Source of the DNA: Pseudomonadota bacterium
GTDB taxonomy: Bacteria; Pseudomonadota; Gammaproteobacteria; Xanthomonadales; Rhodanobacteraceae
Reading direction: 5' to 3'
DNA: 6,265 nucleotides
Assembly (NCBI GenBank): GCA_025351555.1
Contig: JANXVS010000447.1
Coordinates: forward strand, 1 to 6,265
Position 1 is the stretch's first letter; every line of letters begins with the position of its first letter. The translations under genes were made by a program, and so were the position numbers. The notes under the pieces are model-generated. The model saw only the letters and a list, made by a program, of their open reading frames with translations. It made no database searches and was not told where the DNA came from. Positions 5,843-6,265 of this stretch are shown one piece after another.

Positions 5843-6265
5843 ATGATGGCCACGCGTATCACGATCACTGCATTTTCGTTCGGGCTGGGTTTGCTGCCCG
5901 TCGATTCGGCTCGTGCGCTGGATGTTTGCGGCGACGGCATCCGCAGCGGCGCCGAGCAGTGCGACGACGGCAACACATCGAACCTCGACGGTTGCGATGC
6001 CAGCTGCCACTTCGAGCAGACTCACCGAATCAACGAATTGAAGTTTCAGTTCGGCACCTCAACGGCTTGCACCATCAATGCACTGGGAGGTGCGATCGTC
6101 GGGGGAACCGCGCAGAACAATATTCAGGCCGCGCTCGACACCAGCGTGGTTGACGGGACCACGTCGATCCTGCTGCACATGCTGTGGCTTGATGATCTGA
6201 GCGGGACGAACGATGCCAGCGTCCAGATCGGTGTTCTGAATGCGCTGCCAATTCTTCCAGGCGCA
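5843..6265 (+). CDS. Exported protein with DUF4215/Myxococcus-type cysteine-rich repeat (3' end outside window)
   Basis: 141 codons are open from ATG 5843 to the right edge, so the gene is partial. A second in-frame ATG directly follows at 5846 and is better spaced from GGGG at 5837-5840 (5 nt against 2), so it may be the true start. The N-terminus is a plausible Sec signal peptide, hydrophobic to about residue 20, ending SARA at 22-25. Immediately after comes one cysteine-rich repeat: CGDG (29-32), then EQCDDGN (38-44), DGCDASC (49-55), i.e. Cys29, Cys40, Cys51, Cys55, the spacing of the DUF4215 / Myxococcus disulfide repeat. Such repeats occur in secreted or surface proteins and are thought to be disulfide-bonded; their role is not established. 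The part after residue 60 (CTINALGGAIVGG and a Gly/Asp-rich stretch) I do not recognise. If the tRNA remnant marks an element end, this gene lies on the element side. Confidence 0.75.
   Translation, partial: MMATRITITAFSFGLGLLPVDSARALDVCGDGIRSGAEQCDDGNTSNLDGCDASCHFEQTHRINELKFQFGTSTACTINALGGAIVGGTAQNNIQAALDTSVVDGTTSILLHMLWLDDLSGTNDASVQIGVLNALPILPGA

Noticed and set aside
5716..6025. Minus-strand frames opposite the exported-protein gene
   Set aside because: Shadows of the plus-strand gene, which has a signal peptide and a diagnostic cysteine repeat.

Overview
The window is about 63% GC over most of its length and reads as proteobacterial DNA. The closest fit I can suggest is a gammaproteobacterium near Xanthomonadales/Rhodanobacteraceae, judging from the RND operon style, the E. 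coli-type HigBA pair and the shape of a tRNA-Leu remnant. The lineage is an inference and is not certain.

Layout. Positions 1-4353, minus strand: a tripartite RND efflux operon read right to left. It consists of an outer-membrane factor lipoprotein (TolC family, start 4353), a periplasmic adaptor (start 3007, 5 nt after the first stop) and an inner-membrane RND permease (start 1961, overlapping the adaptor stop by 4 nt). The permease runs off the left edge after 653 codons. Together these genes would form one envelope-spanning, proton-driven pump. The gene order is Czc-like, but the TM4 aspartate pair is of the drug-efflux (HAE/AcrB) type.

Positions 4354-4612: the divergent intergenic region. 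It holds a good sigma70-type promoter for the plus-strand genes, with a perfect 15-bp inverted repeat filling most of the -35/-10 spacer. Positions 4613-5301, plus strand: a type II toxin-antitoxin operon, higB then higA, overlapping by ATGA. The predicted transcription start falls on the GTG start of higB, so the toxin mRNA may be leaderless.

Positions 5311-5368, minus strand: the 3' part only of a tRNA-Leu(UAA) gene, from anticodon stem to CCA, with no 5' half. This is the usual footprint of a tRNA-targeting integrative element. Its orientation puts old chromosome (TA pair, efflux operon) on the left and element DNA on the right. Positions 5369-5842: a clearly more AT-rich stretch with no convincing gene, T7 tracts, palindromes and one possibly broken minus-strand reading frame. 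From 5843 to the right edge, plus strand: the start of an exported protein with one cysteine-rich DUF4215/Myxococcus-type repeat.

The most interesting part is the tRNA remnant and the abrupt change in DNA character beside it. I see no clearly new defence or biosynthetic system in the window.
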